From contig SBGR01000079.1 of NCBI GenBank assembly GCA_006226545.1, positions 49,357 to 113,356 of the forward strand: a DNA stretch of 64,000 bases, given 5' to 3'. The translations under genes were made by a program, and so were the position numbers. This document shows, piece after piece, positions 16,435 through 25,692 of the stretch. This stretch comes from Bacteroidota bacterium (GTDB lineage: Bacteria > Bacteroidota > Bacteroidia > UBA8524). Position 1 is the first letter of the stretch. Each line of letters starts with the position of its first letter. The notes beneath the pieces were generated by a model. The model did not search any database. It saw nothing but the letters and a program-made list of their open reading frames with translations, and was not told where the DNA came from.

Positions 16435-17430
16435 ATGAAACTTAGAACCTTACTAAGCACATTATTGATCTTGTGCTCAATCGCCCTATTCGCTCAAATT
16501 TCACCTGAAGATAATTTCAGACAAGGGTATTACCAATGGGTGCAACAACATAACAAACAGGCTGAAACGTACAAAAATGCCAAAGTTCATTATTTAACGA
16601 GCACCTATTCAAAACTTGATGAAGATTCCGTTCTCATTCGGTCACGCATGAATTCCCGTCTTGAATTGGATACACAAGGTCGCATTATCCTGTATCAAAA
16701 TTTATGGAGACGCGGACGAATCTCCAATGAAATTCGAATCAGCTACGATGATGAAAGCCGCATCAAAACCATTCAATACGGCACCGGAAAAAGAAAGACC
16801 CTTTACGAGTATGAGTATTTTAACGACAGCCTTATTGCAGCGATTAAAGGGCAAACAAAACACGACGCATACTTCTATAAGTACAACTATAATTCTAAGT
16901 TGGAACTCACAGAGATGTCATTTCATAAGAATGCCAAGCAAGTAAAACGCCTTGAATACAGCTATTATGAAAACGGAACTAAAAAAGAAACCAAGGTATT
17001 TGACAAACGTAACAAGCTGAAGCAGACCTATAGCTATGCTTGCGGGATTGATGAAAGTGTAAAAAAGAAAAAAAACGATACCTCCTATGTATGTTCCAAT
17101 ACGACTGTTTTGCCAGATGGATCCAAACAAAGGGTGACCGAGAACATTGATGATAAAGGAAGAGTATCACGGTCTGTGTTCACGTACAATGAAAAGACAA
17201 AATACTCCATGATAGAACGGTATAACCACAAAAATCAAATGGAGATGAGTAGTGAAAACCTAAGATTAGGTGAAACCTATTTGAACCTTTACATGGTTTA
17301 CAGAAAAGGAAAACTAAAAAGATCCTATAAGACCTTTACATCGATAGATAAATTCAAAATGGAGTCACGGATTACCAAGTATACTGACGGTACTTTCAGG
17401 TGTTTTCAATACAGCTATACCTATTATTAG
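16435..17430 (+). CDS. Secreted protein of unknown function, Tyr-rich strand repeats
   Basis: A 331-residue protein that I do not recognise as a named family. Residues 1-20 form a signal peptide (MKLRTLLSTLLILCSIALFA). The remainder is rich in Tyr, Lys and charged residues with alternating strand-like segments (EIRISYDDESRIKTIQYGTG, YEYEYFNDSL, LEYSYYENGTKKETK), which resembles the YD/RHS-like or MORN-like repeated strands of Bacteroidota surface proteins. There is no sorting domain at the C-terminus, so it is probably periplasmic or loosely surface-associated. It stands alone between a terminator and the next ECF sigma gene. Confidence 0.7.
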   Translation: MKLRTLLSTLLILCSIALFAQISPEDNFRQGYYQWVQQHNKQAETYKNAKVHYLTSTYSKLDEDSVLIRSRMNSRLELDTQGRIILYQNLWRRGRISNEIRISYDDESRIKTIQYGTGKRKTLYEYEYFNDSLIAAIKGQTKHDAYFYKYNYNSKLELTEMSFHKNAKQVKRLEYSYYENGTKKETKVFDKRNKLKQTYSYACGIDESVKKKKNDTSYVCSNTTVLPDGSKQRVTENIDDKGRVSRSVFTYNEKTKYSMIERYNHKNQMEMSSENLRLGETYLNLYMVYRKGKLKRSYKTFTSIDKFKMESRITKYTDGTFRCFQYSYTYY

Positions 17431-17529
17431 CACATCATTAAAAAAAATTTAATCCCTTTCCAACCTTTCCCTGCACCTAGGCGTTTACTTAATTGACAAG
17501 CCTAATTCTTTGATTTAATTGTTCAAGTT

Positions 17530-18123
17530 GTGGGAATAAAAAGCTCTTGGTTATCCAACGATGAGACTTCCCTGATACAAGCCTGTATCCAGGGCAACAG
17601 AGCAGCTCAACAGAAGCTCTTCGAAGTCTACTCACCCAAAATGCTGGGTGTCGCCTTCCGCTATGCCAATTCGAGAGAAGAGGCTGAAGACATGTTGCAG
17701 GAAGGATTTATCCGCATTTTTCAAAAATTGAACACCTTTCGCTTTCAAGGCTCCTTTGAAGGCTGGATCAGAAGAATTATTGTCAATACCGCCATCAATC
17801 ACATTCGCAAGTACCAAAATCTTAAATACGAGTGTGAAATAGAAGAAGCTTACTATATTCCTGCAGCGAGTTCGGATGCAATTGCGTCCATGTATACGCG
17901 TGAGGTAATACAATTACTGCATGACCTACCGCTGGGATATAGAACTGTGCTTAACTTGTATGCCATTGAAGGGTATTCTCACCGTGAAATCGGAGAGATG
18001 CTGGGCATCGAAGAGAGCTCTTCCCGTTCCCAGTATACCCGTGCAAAATCCTTACTTCAAAAAAGATTACAGAAACTGGAAGAATACGGTATAGCTGAAA
18101 ATGACAAGGCTTCGCATCAATAG
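17530..18123 (+). CDS. ECF-type RNA polymerase sigma factor
   Basis: A 197-residue ECF sigma factor. Region 2 has EEAEDMLQEGFIRIFQKL and GSFEGWIRRIIVNTAINHIR; region 4 has GYSHREIGEMLGIEESSSRS, the promoter-recognition helix-turn-helix. The start is taken as GTG at 17530. The 3' end overlaps the next gene by 23 bases, and that gene encodes a protein with an anti-sigma-like N-terminal layout, so they probably form a sigma/anti-sigma pair that is translationally coupled. It is unrelated in detail to the carotenoid-linked ECF factor at the left end. Confidence 0.93.
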   Translation: MGIKSSWLSNDETSLIQACIQGNRAAQQKLFEVYSPKMLGVAFRYANSREEAEDMLQEGFIRIFQKLNTFRFQGSFEGWIRRIIVNTAINHIRKYQNLKYECEIEEAYYIPAASSDAIASMYTREVIQLLHDLPLGYRTVLNLYAIEGYSHREIGEMLGIEESSSRSQYTRAKSLLQKRLQKLEEYGIAENDKASHQ

Positions 18124-19318
18124 ATCACTGGAAGAAGAATTGGCCCGCAAGGCCGAAGATTTCCGTGTGGAGCCAAGCCAAGGGCTCTGGGAATCTGTTG
18201 CTTCCCAATTGCCAGCTAAAAAACCTTTCCCCTTTAAAAAAGTATTCTTAGGCACCGGCGTAGCGGCCATCGCCGCTTTGAGCTTCTTACTTCCAAATCC
18301 TAAACCCAATACTCCTGTAGTAGAGGAAATTGTTCAAAGTACCGAACTCACTCTCGACGCTGCCAATTCAATTTCAGAAACCACAACAAAGCCAAGAACA
18401 AAATCTATCATTAGTTCATCTAAATTGATATCGGAGGCCGAAGTTAGCCATCAAGAAGCTAGTCTGATTTCCGTTTGGCAACCCATTAGCGAGATTACCG
18501 GACTTACTGCTCAGATAGCAGAGCCCGAAATTCAGCTAAGCCCAAGCTCCCCTATTGCAATAGCCGCTTCAAAACCCAGCGTCACTGAATTCAACAAGCG
18601 TAGTTGGTTTAACCGCGATGGACTAAATTTAGTCATCAGCAGTAGCTTGGACCAAAGCTACCGCAACATGATTGCTAAAAACGATTTGTCGGCAGAAGTA
18701 GTAAACCGCCGAGAAGCAAGCGATAAAATGCTTACCGGATACCGCATTGGCGCAGATTTACGCTATTACCTCACCAATTCATTTTCTGTAGGTCTTGGAT
18801 TCCACTACGGAAGTTGGGGTGAAAACTTAGGCATCACCAACGGTATTCACACACCGTATTACGACTCACTTGGCAGGGCCAACGGACATAATCCAACCGA
18901 AATGTACCGTCCGGGCACTACACACCGTTACAGCAACCAATACCGTTACGTAGAAATTCCGCTGATGTTCTTTACCGAAAGACCGGTGGGACAAAACCTC
19001 AGCCTAGGTGCCGGTTTGGGAATGTCTGCCATCTACAATGATGCACGGAGCTGCTTGAACTACGATTACCAAATGAGCCATTACGTGAAAGATCCGGGCA
19101 TCTTCAGAACATGGAATTCCAATCTAATGGCTGCTGTTCAACTGCGCTTCCAAAGCAGTGAAAACCTCAGCTTCTTGGCCGGACCAAGCATCAAATACAG
19201 CTTATTCTCCACCTTCCGCGAATCGTATCCGGTGGATCAACATCAGTATGCTATTTCTTGGAATTTCGGATTCCAGTGGAAACTTTTCCAACCGAAACCA
19301 AAGCACCGTCTGAACTAA
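18101..19318 (+). CDS. Membrane-anchored protein with C-terminal outer-membrane beta-barrel, probable ECF partner
   Basis: A 405-residue protein in three parts. Residues 1-45 are cytoplasmic-looking and charged (SLEEELARKAEDFRVEPSQG, LWESVASQLPAKK), similar to the N-termini of anti-sigma-like proteins. Residues 47-66 form a single transmembrane helix (VFLGTGVAAIAALSFLLPNP). After a Ser/Glu-rich linker, residues about 165-405 show alternating amphipathic strands with aromatic ends (YRIGADLRYYLTNSFSVGLG, YRYVEIPLMFFTERPVGQNL) like an outer-membrane beta-barrel domain. It overlaps the ECF sigma gene by 23 bases. A role as membrane-bound regulator of that sigma factor is inference from position and layout. 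Confidence 0.8.
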   Translation: MTRLRINRSLEEELARKAEDFRVEPSQGLWESVASQLPAKKPFPFKKVFLGTGVAAIAALSFLLPNPKPNTPVVEEIVQSTELTLDAANSISETTTKPRTKSIISSSKLISEAEVSHQEASLISVWQPISEITGLTAQIAEPEIQLSPSSPIAIAASKPSVTEFNKRSWFNRDGLNLVISSSLDQSYRNMIAKNDLSAEVVNRREASDKMLTGYRIGADLRYYLTNSFSVGLGFHYGSWGENLGITNGIHTPYYDSLGRANGHNPTEMYRPGTTHRYSNQYRYVEIPLMFFTERPVGQNLSLGAGLGMSAIYNDARSCLNYDYQMSHYVKDPGIFRTWNSNLMAAVQLRFQSSENLSFLAGPSIKYSLFSTFRESYPVDQHQYAISWNFGFQWKLFQPKPKHRLN

Positions 19319-19418
19319 TTTCTCCATTCATCTAAAAAAGTTTATCGGGCGCAACCCTATGCGACTTGACTGCACCTATCTGATAACTAGGTTCTTTTTA
19401 GTTTCATAGTTTGCGGTT

Positions 19419-19450
19419 AGCCCCTTCCTCACGAGAGGGGGCTTTATTTT
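19419..19450 (+). terminator. Rho-independent terminator
   Basis: AGCCCC / GGGGCT stem, extended by weaker pairs, followed by TTATTTTT. It ends the sigma/barrel unit. Confidence 0.75.
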
Positions 19451-19497
19451 TCTTACCACATCTTATAAACAGCTCGGGCTCCTCCGACTAAATTGCC

Positions 19498-19505
19498 TAC
19501 CTTTG
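19498..19505 (+). promoter_or_regulatory. Predicted -7 box of pyrG
   Basis: TACCTTTG matches TAnnTTTG and lies 28 bases before the pyrG ATG. Confidence 0.5.
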
Positions 19506-19533
19506 CATCCCGTATACGCATAGCGGCATCACC

Positions 19534-21153
19534 ATGTCAAAAACAAAATATGTCTTCGTTACGGGCGGGGTAACATCGTCCCTCGGAAAAGGAATCATTT
19601 CAGCCTCTCTTGCCAAGCTTCTTCAGGCTAGAGGGTATTCAGTAGCCATTCAAAAATTTGATCCATACATCAACGTGGATCCGGGAACCATGAATCCGTA
19701 TGAACACGGCGAGTGTTTCGTTACAGACGATGGCGCTGAAACCGACTTAGACTTAGGCCACTATGAGCGTTTCTTGAACATCCCCACTTCGCAAGCGAAT
19801 AACATCACTACCGGACGAATTTACCAGGCGGTAATTGAGCGCGAACGTGAAGGTGGCTACCTAGGAAAAACCGTTCAGGTTGTTCCCCATATTACCGATG
19901 AGATTAAACGTCGCATTATGCTTTTGGGCGAAAACGACGATTACGATATTATCATCACCGAATTAGGCGGAACGGTTGGCGATATTGAATCTCTGCCGTT
20001 TGTTGAAGCGGTGAGACAAATCATTTGGGAGAAGGAAGACCAAGATACTTGCGTTATTCACTTAACCTTGGTTCCTTACCTCGCAGCAGCCAAAGAATTA
20101 AAAACCAAACCTACCCAGCACTCGGTGAAGACCATGTTGGAATACGGTGTTCAGCCGGACGTATTGGTTTGCCGTACAGAGCACGACTTAGGCACAGACC
20201 TGAGAAAGAAAATCGCTTTGTTCTGTAACGTAAAATCAAGCGCTGTTATTGAAAGTATCGACGTAGAAACCATCTACGATGTACCGTTGAAAATGCAACG
20301 CGAGAAACTCGATAAAGTAGTTTTAAATCACTTGAAACTATCGAGCAAAACCGAGCCGGACCTCGAAGGCTGGAAAGACTTCTTGTGGAAACTCAAAAAC
20401 CCTAAGGCCGAATTGAACATCGGTTTAGTGGGTAAATACGTTGAATTGCCAGACGCGTATAAATCCATCGCAGAAGCATTTATCCATGCAGGCTCAAGCA
20501 ATGAAGCGAAGGTTAAACTTCACTATATCCATTCTGAACTTATCTCAGAAGAAAATGCCGATAAAAAACTCGGTCAACTGGATGGTATCCTTGTAGCCCC
20601 GGGCTTTGGAGAACGTGGAATTGAAGGAAAAATCGCAACCATCAAATACGCTCGCGAAAACAATGTGCCTTTCTTAGGCATTTGCCTAGGCATGCAGTGT
20701 GCTGTTGTGGAGTTTGCCCGTAACGTATTGCATTTGGAAGACGCCAGCTCAACTGAGATGAATCCGGATACCTCAAACCCGGTTATCGCTATGATGGAGT
20801 CTCAGAAAAGCATCACTAAAAAAGGCGGAACCATGCGTTTAGGGGCATACCCTTGCACCGTTACCAAAGGCAGTAAAGCCTATTCAGCTTACGGTAAAAC
20901 GAAGATATCGGAACGTCACCGCCACAGATTTGAATTCAACAATGCCTACTTAGAATCATTTGAAAAAGCAGGCATGAAATGTTCAGGTGTGAATCCGGAT
21001 ACGGGCTTGGTAGAGATTGTAGAAGTAGAAAATCATCCATGGTTTGTTGGTGTACAATTCCATCCGGAATACAAGAGCACCGTGGAAAACCCGCATCCGC
21101 TATTTGTACGCTTTGTAAGAGCTGCATTTGAGAACGCTAAGACAAAGGCGTAG
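19534..21153 (+). CDS. pyrG: CTP synthase
   Basis: A 539-residue enzyme that aminates UTP to CTP using glutamine and ATP. The N-terminal amidoligase domain opens with [20 protein letters not shown] and contains [20 protein letters not shown]. The C-terminal class I glutamine amidotransferase has the nucleophile cysteine in [10 protein letters not shown], with the His-Glu pair in QFHPEYKS near the end. Length and motifs are complete. It is monocistronic: a promoter box precedes it and a bidirectional hairpin follows it. Confidence 0.99.
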   Translation: MSKTKYVFVTGGVTSSLGKGIISASLAKLLQARGYSVAIQKFDPYINVDPGTMNPYEHGECFVTDDGAETDLDLGHYERFLNIPTSQANNITTGRIYQAVIEREREGGYLGKTVQVVPHITDEIKRRIMLLGENDDYDIIITELGGTVGDIESLPFVEAVRQIIWEKEDQDTCVIHLTLVPYLAAAKELKTKPTQHSVKTMLEYGVQPDVLVCRTEHDLGTDLRKKIALFCNVKSSAVIESIDVETIYDVPLKMQREKLDKVVLNHLKLSSKTEPDLEGWKDFLWKLKNPKAELNIGLVGKYVELPDAYKSIAEAFIHAGSSNEAKVKLHYIHSELISEENADKKLGQLDGILVAPGFGERGIEGKIATIKYARENNVPFLGICLGMQCAVVEFARNVLHLEDASSTEMNPDTSNPVIAMMESQKSITKKGGTMRLGAYPCTVTKGSKAYSAYGKTKISERHRHRFEFNNAYLESFEKAGMKCSGVNPDTGLVEIVEVENHPWFVGVQFHPEYKSTVENPHPLFVRFVRAAFENAKTKA

Positions 21154-21173
21154 ACTTCAATAAAAGATACACG

Positions 21174-21199
21174 AGAAGGGGCTTAAATGCCCCTTTTCT
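21174..21199. terminator. Bidirectional terminator between pyrG and rodA
   Basis: AGAAGGGGC / GCCCCTTTTCT hairpin with a six-base loop and pyrimidine tails both ways. It sits between two convergent genes and can serve both. Confidence 0.85.
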
Positions 21200-21219
21200 A
21201 TTTAGCGAAGATGAAGTGC

Positions 21220-22497
21220 TTAATCATTCAAGCTTTGAATCTCGTTCACGCGGTTGGCATCCAACTTCAATAAGGTGAATAAGAGAATGGTAAAGCCAAT
21301 GAGCGAGGAGCCCCCGTAGCTGAAGAAAGGAAGCGGAATACCGATTACCGGCACAAGCCCAATGGTCATACCGATATTGATGGTGAAGTGGATAAAGAAG
21401 ATGCAAGCCACGCTGTAAGCGTAGATTCGGCTGAACTTGTTCTTTTGTCGCTCCGCTATGATCACCAACCGAATCATTAAAAACACAAATCCCAGCACCA
21501 CCCCGGCACTACCTACAAAGCCAAATTCCTCCCCGATGGTACAGAAGATAAAATCGGTGGACTGCTCCGGCACAAAATCGTATTTGGTTTGGGTACCGTC
21601 CAAATAACCTTGGCCAAAGAAACCACCAGAACCAATGGCAATCTTCGACTGCCTGATGTTCCAATCGTCGCCTCCCTTACCCAACAATACGTCTATCCGT
21701 CCACGTTGATGGGGCTGCAGAACGTCGTTGTACACGTATTCTACCGAAAAGACATAACCTATCGCTAAAACAGCAGCTGCAATAACAATGAGTATAGCCG
21801 TGCGGTTGGATCGAAGAATAAAAACGAATAAGGCACCAATGGCCGCCAGTATATAAGCTAATAAGAACTTATCGACGAGCAGCGTCATCACAAATAGCAC
21901 AATGGCCATGATTACCATAACAATCAAAAACGAAGGCAGTCCTTCACGGTAGAGCACCATGAAAAAAGCCAAAAACACCATGGCACTACCCGTGTCGTTT
22001 TGCAACAAAACCACCAGCATTGGCAGAACTACAATGCCAATGGAAATGAGTTTTGTCTTCCATTCTTTGAAACTTACCTCGTAAGAACTGAGGTATTTGG
22101 AAAGAGCTAAGGCTGTCCCGTATTTGGCAATTTCAACCGGCTGGAATTTAAAACTCCCCAAAGCAAACCAGGCTTTAGCCCCTTTGGTTTCGGCACCAAT
22201 AAAGATTACACTGATACAAAGTATTACCCCGACGGCATAAAAGACATAGCCAAAGGCCGAGTAAAACTTGGCATCAATCACCAAGAGGATTAAACCAATA
22301 AATGCTGCAATGCCAATAAAGATGAGTTGGCGACCGGAGTTCAAACGGGTATCAAAAATATTGGGAAACTCCGGATCATAGACCGCAGAGAAAATCGCTA
22401 ACCACCCAAACAAAACCATCCCTAAAAAAAGGAAGATGGTTAACCAGTCTAGGCCTCCCGACTCAAATGCTTCTTTAGTGCGAGGATTGTACGCCAT
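21220..22497 (-). CDS. rodA: Rod-shape peptidoglycan polymerase RodA
   Basis: A 425-residue SEDS-family integral membrane protein with about ten hydrophobic helices. Family motifs include KGAKAWFALGSFKFQPVEIA, VLLQNDTGSAMVF, GSGGFFGQGYLDGTQ and the C-terminal GIPLPFFSYGGSSLIGF. SEDS proteins polymerise glycan strands from lipid II together with a class B PBP; here that partner, PBP2, is encoded immediately upstream with a 23-base overlap. It is the last gene of the mreBCD-mrdA-rodA operon and ends at a shared hairpin. Confidence 0.97.
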   Translation of the reverse strand: MAYNPRTKEAFESGGLDWLTIFLFLGMVLFGWLAIFSAVYDPEFPNIFDTRLNSGRQLIFIGIAAFIGLILLVIDAKFYSAFGYVFYAVGVILCISVIFIGAETKGAKAWFALGSFKFQPVEIAKYGTALALSKYLSSYEVSFKEWKTKLISIGIVVLPMLVVLLQNDTGSAMVFLAFFMVLYREGLPSFLIVMVIMAIVLFVMTLLVDKFLLAYILAAIGALFVFILRSNRTAILIVIAAAVLAIGYVFSVEYVYNDVLQPHQRGRIDVLLGKGGDDWNIRQSKIAIGSGGFFGQGYLDGTQTKYDFVPEQSTDFIFCTIGEEFGFVGSAGVVLGFVFLMIRLVIIAERQKNKFSRIYAYSVACIFFIHFTINIGMTIGLVPVIGIPLPFFSYGGSSLIGFTILLFTLLKLDANRVNEIQSLND

Positions 22498-24325
22498 TGC
22501 CGCTGGTACTGGGGTTAATCAAATTTGTATTAAGCATACGCTCTTCGAGAGCCTTGCGTTTAATTACACGCTCAGGAAACAGGTAACGTTCCATCATCAA
22601 GCTGGCAATTGGCGCTGCCCAAGTTGAGCCATAGCCACTATTCTCTACCACTACTGCAATGGCAATTTTCGGATTGTCTTTTGGCGCAAAGGCCATAAAA
22701 ATGGAATGGTCTTTACCGTGCGGGTTTTGTGCCGTTCCGGTTTTTCCACATACCTCCACACTATCAATTTGTGCTACGCGAGCCGTACCGCTTTTCACTA
22801 CATCCGCCAAGCCTTCAACCACAACCGGGAAATAGATAGAATCTACAGAACATCGTTTCTTTTCAAAGTCGCGGGTCTCTCCTCCTTTTTTACCGATGTA
22901 CTTGAGTACATGGGGCGTGATAAAAAAACCGCGGTTGGCGATGATGGCCATCACGTTTGCCATTTGCAGCGGCGTAACTCCTAGCTCACCCTGTCCAATG
23001 GAAAGGGAAATAATGGTTGAGCCCTTCCATGAGCCCTTGCCATAAACTTTATTGTAGTAATCGGAGGTTTTTAGGATGCCTTTAGCTTCTCCGTATAAAT
23101 CGATGCCGAGCTTGGTACCGATACCAAAACTTTGCATGTGGCGGTACCAATTCTGGTAAGCCTCTTCAAAGGTTTTGAATTTCTTTTGATCAACGATGCT
23201 TCTGAATACGTAACAGAAATACGGGTTACAGCTGTGCATTAAAGCCGGACGCAATGGCAAAGGCGACACGTGACCGTGCGAACATTTTACCGTATGGCTT
23301 CCTACTCTATAGCCGCCACCGCAATGGTATTGGGTTTCGGGCCTCAATACTCCCTCCTGCTGTGCTACCAGAGCCTCAATCGCTTTAAAAATGGATCCCG
23401 GAGGATAAGGCGCATTGAGTGGGCGATTGAACAATGGCTTCATCGGGTCGCGAAGCAGTTCCATATAGTTATTACCGCGTTCTCTGCCAATGAGTAAATT
23501 AGGATCATAAGCCGGAGAGCTTACCAAGGCCAGAACCTCACCGGTAGAGGGCTCTATTGCCACAATACTTCCGACTTTTCCGTTTATCAACGACTCACCA
23601 TAGGCTTGCAAATCAGCATCCAGTGTTGTGTAAACGCTGGTACCTGCAATGGCCATGGTATCGTAGATTCCTTCGGCATAAGTTCCTACGGTTCTATTGT
23701 GAACATCCACAATAATTTTCTTCACGCCTTTGGTACCGCGTAGAATGTCTTCGTAGCTTTTTTCAATACCCGACTTGCCCATGTACTCGCCTTGGCGGTA
23801 GTAGCCTTCTGAAGCATCAATGTCTTTGTTCGTTACCTCGCCAATACTGCCCAAAACGTGCGCAGCACTTTGCGTTCTATAGCGACGATCTGTTCGTAGT
23901 TCGGCATAGAATCCCGGAAAGTCGAACAAGCGCTCTTGAAACAAGGCGAATGTTCGTTGCGAAATTTGTTTTTCAAATACACTTGGACGCTGTGGAGTCT
24001 TTTGCGCCTTTAACATGCGCGACTTGAAACCTGCCGTATCGATGCCCAATAATTTGCAAAATGTTAGGGTGTCAAAGGGTTTTACCTTTTTAGGTACCAC
24101 CATCAAATCGAAGGTAGCATCATTGTAAACAAGCAATTTCCCGTTGCGGTCGTACATGAGTCCGCGGGCCGGAAACTGAATCTCTTTGTGCAGGTAATTG
24201 TCTTCTGCAAACGCCTTGTAATCTTCGTCGAGCACCTGCATAAAAAACAAACGCGTAACGTAGATCAATCCCAAAAAGGCAAAAGTGATGATATAGAACC
24301 ATTGCCTGCGTTTTAAGCCTCTCAT
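22475..24325 (-). CDS. mrdA: Penicillin-binding protein 2
   Basis: A 616-residue class B transpeptidase that cross-links peptidoglycan during elongation. It has one N-terminal transmembrane helix (WFYIITFAFLGLIYVTRLFF), a dimerisation domain, and the transpeptidase triad: SxxK in PYPPGSIFKAIE, SxN in MHSCNPYF, and KTG in VCGKTGTAQNPHG. The start ATG overlaps the mreD stop by 4 bases (ATGA), and its end overlaps rodA, so the products are made in step. It works with RodA inside the elongasome organised by MreB. Confidence 0.97.
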   Translation of the reverse strand: MRGLKRRQWFYIITFAFLGLIYVTRLFFMQVLDEDYKAFAEDNYLHKEIQFPARGLMYDRNGKLLVYNDATFDLMVVPKKVKPFDTLTFCKLLGIDTAGFKSRMLKAQKTPQRPSVFEKQISQRTFALFQERLFDFPGFYAELRTDRRYRTQSAAHVLGSIGEVTNKDIDASEGYYRQGEYMGKSGIEKSYEDILRGTKGVKKIIVDVHNRTVGTYAEGIYDTMAIAGTSVYTTLDADLQAYGESLINGKVGSIVAIEPSTGEVLALVSSPAYDPNLLIGRERGNNYMELLRDPMKPLFNRPLNAPYPPGSIFKAIEALVAQQEGVLRPETQYHCGGGYRVGSHTVKCSHGHVSPLPLRPALMHSCNPYFCYVFRSIVDQKKFKTFEEAYQNWYRHMQSFGIGTKLGIDLYGEAKGILKTSDYYNKVYGKGSWKGSTIISLSIGQGELGVTPLQMANVMAIIANRGFFITPHVLKYIGKKGGETRDFEKKRCSVDSIYFPVVVEGLADVVKSGTARVAQIDSVEVCGKTGTAQNPHGKDHSIFMAFAPKDNPKIAIAVVVENSGYGSTWAAPIASLMMERYLFPERVIKRKALEERMLNTNLINPSTSGNGVQSSH

Positions 24326-24849
24326 ACTCGTTCTCCTTTTCTTGTGCGGAAGAATAACAGCTGAAATAAGAAGATGAGCGCCAAGCTCACGGCTGCACTC
24401 ATGATAGCACTGGCAATATTGCTCAAGAAATAAACCACTCTAAAGCTTTCAATGAAGCTATAAACGAGGTGGTAAACCAGCACCATGGAAGCACTGTAGA
24501 AGATATACCAGCGGTAGCCTGTATTGCCAATATTCGGACGAACACCTGCCTCTTGGATATCAATACTTGCAAATGCTCTGACATAATAGATTCGAGCAAA
24601 CATCATAACCAAAACCGCCGTGCTGTTAAATCCGGCTGAATCAGAAAAGACATCCAGCAGTAATCCGCCGAGAAAACCTAAAAGCAAAGTCGCTCCGGGC
24701 TTCAAATCGACTGGCAACATGAGGAAGAAAAGAATCAGAATATTCGGCTGCACAAAAGGGTGTATATGCAGTTTACCGATGATAAAAACCTGTAAGAGCA
24801 ATAAGCCAACATAGCGAATAAGCAGTCCAAAGATCTGGTTAGTTGCCAT
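24322..24849 (-). CDS. mreD: Rod shape-determining protein MreD
   Basis: A small integral membrane protein of about 175 residues with five or six hydrophobic helices (for example YVGLLLLQVFIIGKLHIHPF, MLPVDLKPGATLLLGFLGGL, AAVSLALIFLFQLLFF). Sequence conservation in MreD is weak, so the call rests on position between mreC and mrdA plus topology. I chose the ATG at 24849 because it has an AGGAGG site 6 bases upstream; the reading frame could begin at 24873. The start lies inside the mreC 3' end, giving an 11-base overlap and likely coupling. Confidence 0.9.
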   Translation of the reverse strand: MATNQIFGLLIRYVGLLLLQVFIIGKLHIHPFVQPNILILFFLMLPVDLKPGATLLLGFLGGLLLDVFSDSAGFNSTAVLVMMFARIYYVRAFASIDIQEAGVRPNIGNTGYRWYIFYSASMVLVYHLVYSFIESFRVVYFLSNIASAIMSAAVSLALIFLFQLLFFRTRKGERV

Positions 24850-25681
24850 CTTCGTCCTCCTCTCTTTCTCCATCCAGCTGATTCAGCTCATCCTTCATCA
24901 GGTTTTGTACAATGTATACCGTAGTGAGGTTAGCGAAATTGGTTGATAACTCGACTTCAATATCGTAGAAGTTACCACCCTCTTTCAGCTCCACTCTGTC
25001 GATTTTACCAATCAAAATATTCTCCGGGAAATTGGTAGAGAATCCTGAGGTCAATACTTTCTGACCCACTTCCACTTCAGCAAAACGATTGATCTGTGTA
25101 AGCTGGGCATATTTCACGCTGGTAGCATCCCAACTCAAGGTACCAAAGTAGTTACTGCTATCGATTTTCGGTGAAATCTTCAAGTTTCGGTTGAGCACAC
25201 TCATTACTGTGCAGTAGTGTTCAGAAACGTGTATCACTACTCCTACCACACCGTTATCGCTAATTACACCTTGGTGTTTTCTAACGCCATGCAAAGAACC
25301 ACGGTTAAGGGTGATGTAATTGTACTTCTTATCGATGGAATTGTTCACCACCTTTGCCGGAATGAAGGCATACTGCTGTTTGAATACGCTGTCATTTACC
25401 TCCACCGCTGTAATGGTGTCTACATAGTAGCTGGAACGTAAAATACCCTTGAGCTCAGCATTTTCAGCCCTTAGCCTTTCATTTTCCTGCGAAAGGTTAA
25501 AGAAGGATCTCACCTCACTTACACCGTCGTAAACGGTACCCGTTACGGTATTGGAGGCATTCAGAAAAGAGGCACGCTGGAAGTTGTTATTACTCACCAG
25601 GATACTCAAGGAAAGGACAAAAAGGATCAGGAATAGAAAGAATACGTAGAATCGCTGGAAAAATAAAATCAGGTTACGCAT
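24839..25681 (-). CDS. mreC: Rod shape-determining protein MreC
   Basis: A 280-residue bitopic membrane protein. A transmembrane helix at residues 10-28 (YVFFLFLILFVLSLSILV) is followed by a coiled coil (LSQENERLRAENAELKGILR) and a beta-rich periplasmic domain with VVNNSIDKKYNYITLNRGS and ISDNGVVGVV, both characteristic of MreC. It forms filaments in the periplasm that activate PBP2/RodA. The gene begins 11 bases after mreB and overlaps mreD. Confidence 0.96.
   Translation of the reverse strand: MRNLILFFQRFYVFFLFLILFVLSLSILVSNNNFQRASFLNASNTVTGTVYDGVSEVRSFFNLSQENERLRAENAELKGILRSSYYVDTITAVEVNDSVFKQQYAFIPAKVVNNSIDKKYNYITLNRGSLHGVRKHQGVISDNGVVGVVIHVSEHYCTVMSVLNRNLKISPKIDSSNYFGTLSWDATSVKYAQLTQINRFAEVEVGQKVLTSGFSTNFPENILIGKIDRVELKEGGNFYDIEVELSTNFANLTTVYIVQNLMKDELNQLDGEREEDEDGN
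24856..24861 (-). promoter_or_regulatory. Shine-Dalgarno site deciding the mreD start
   Basis: On the minus strand AGGAGG stands 6 bases before ATG 24849. Canonical sites are rare in this window, which makes this one useful for choosing the start. Confidence 0.65.
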
Positions 25682-25692
25682 TTCCTACCTCA

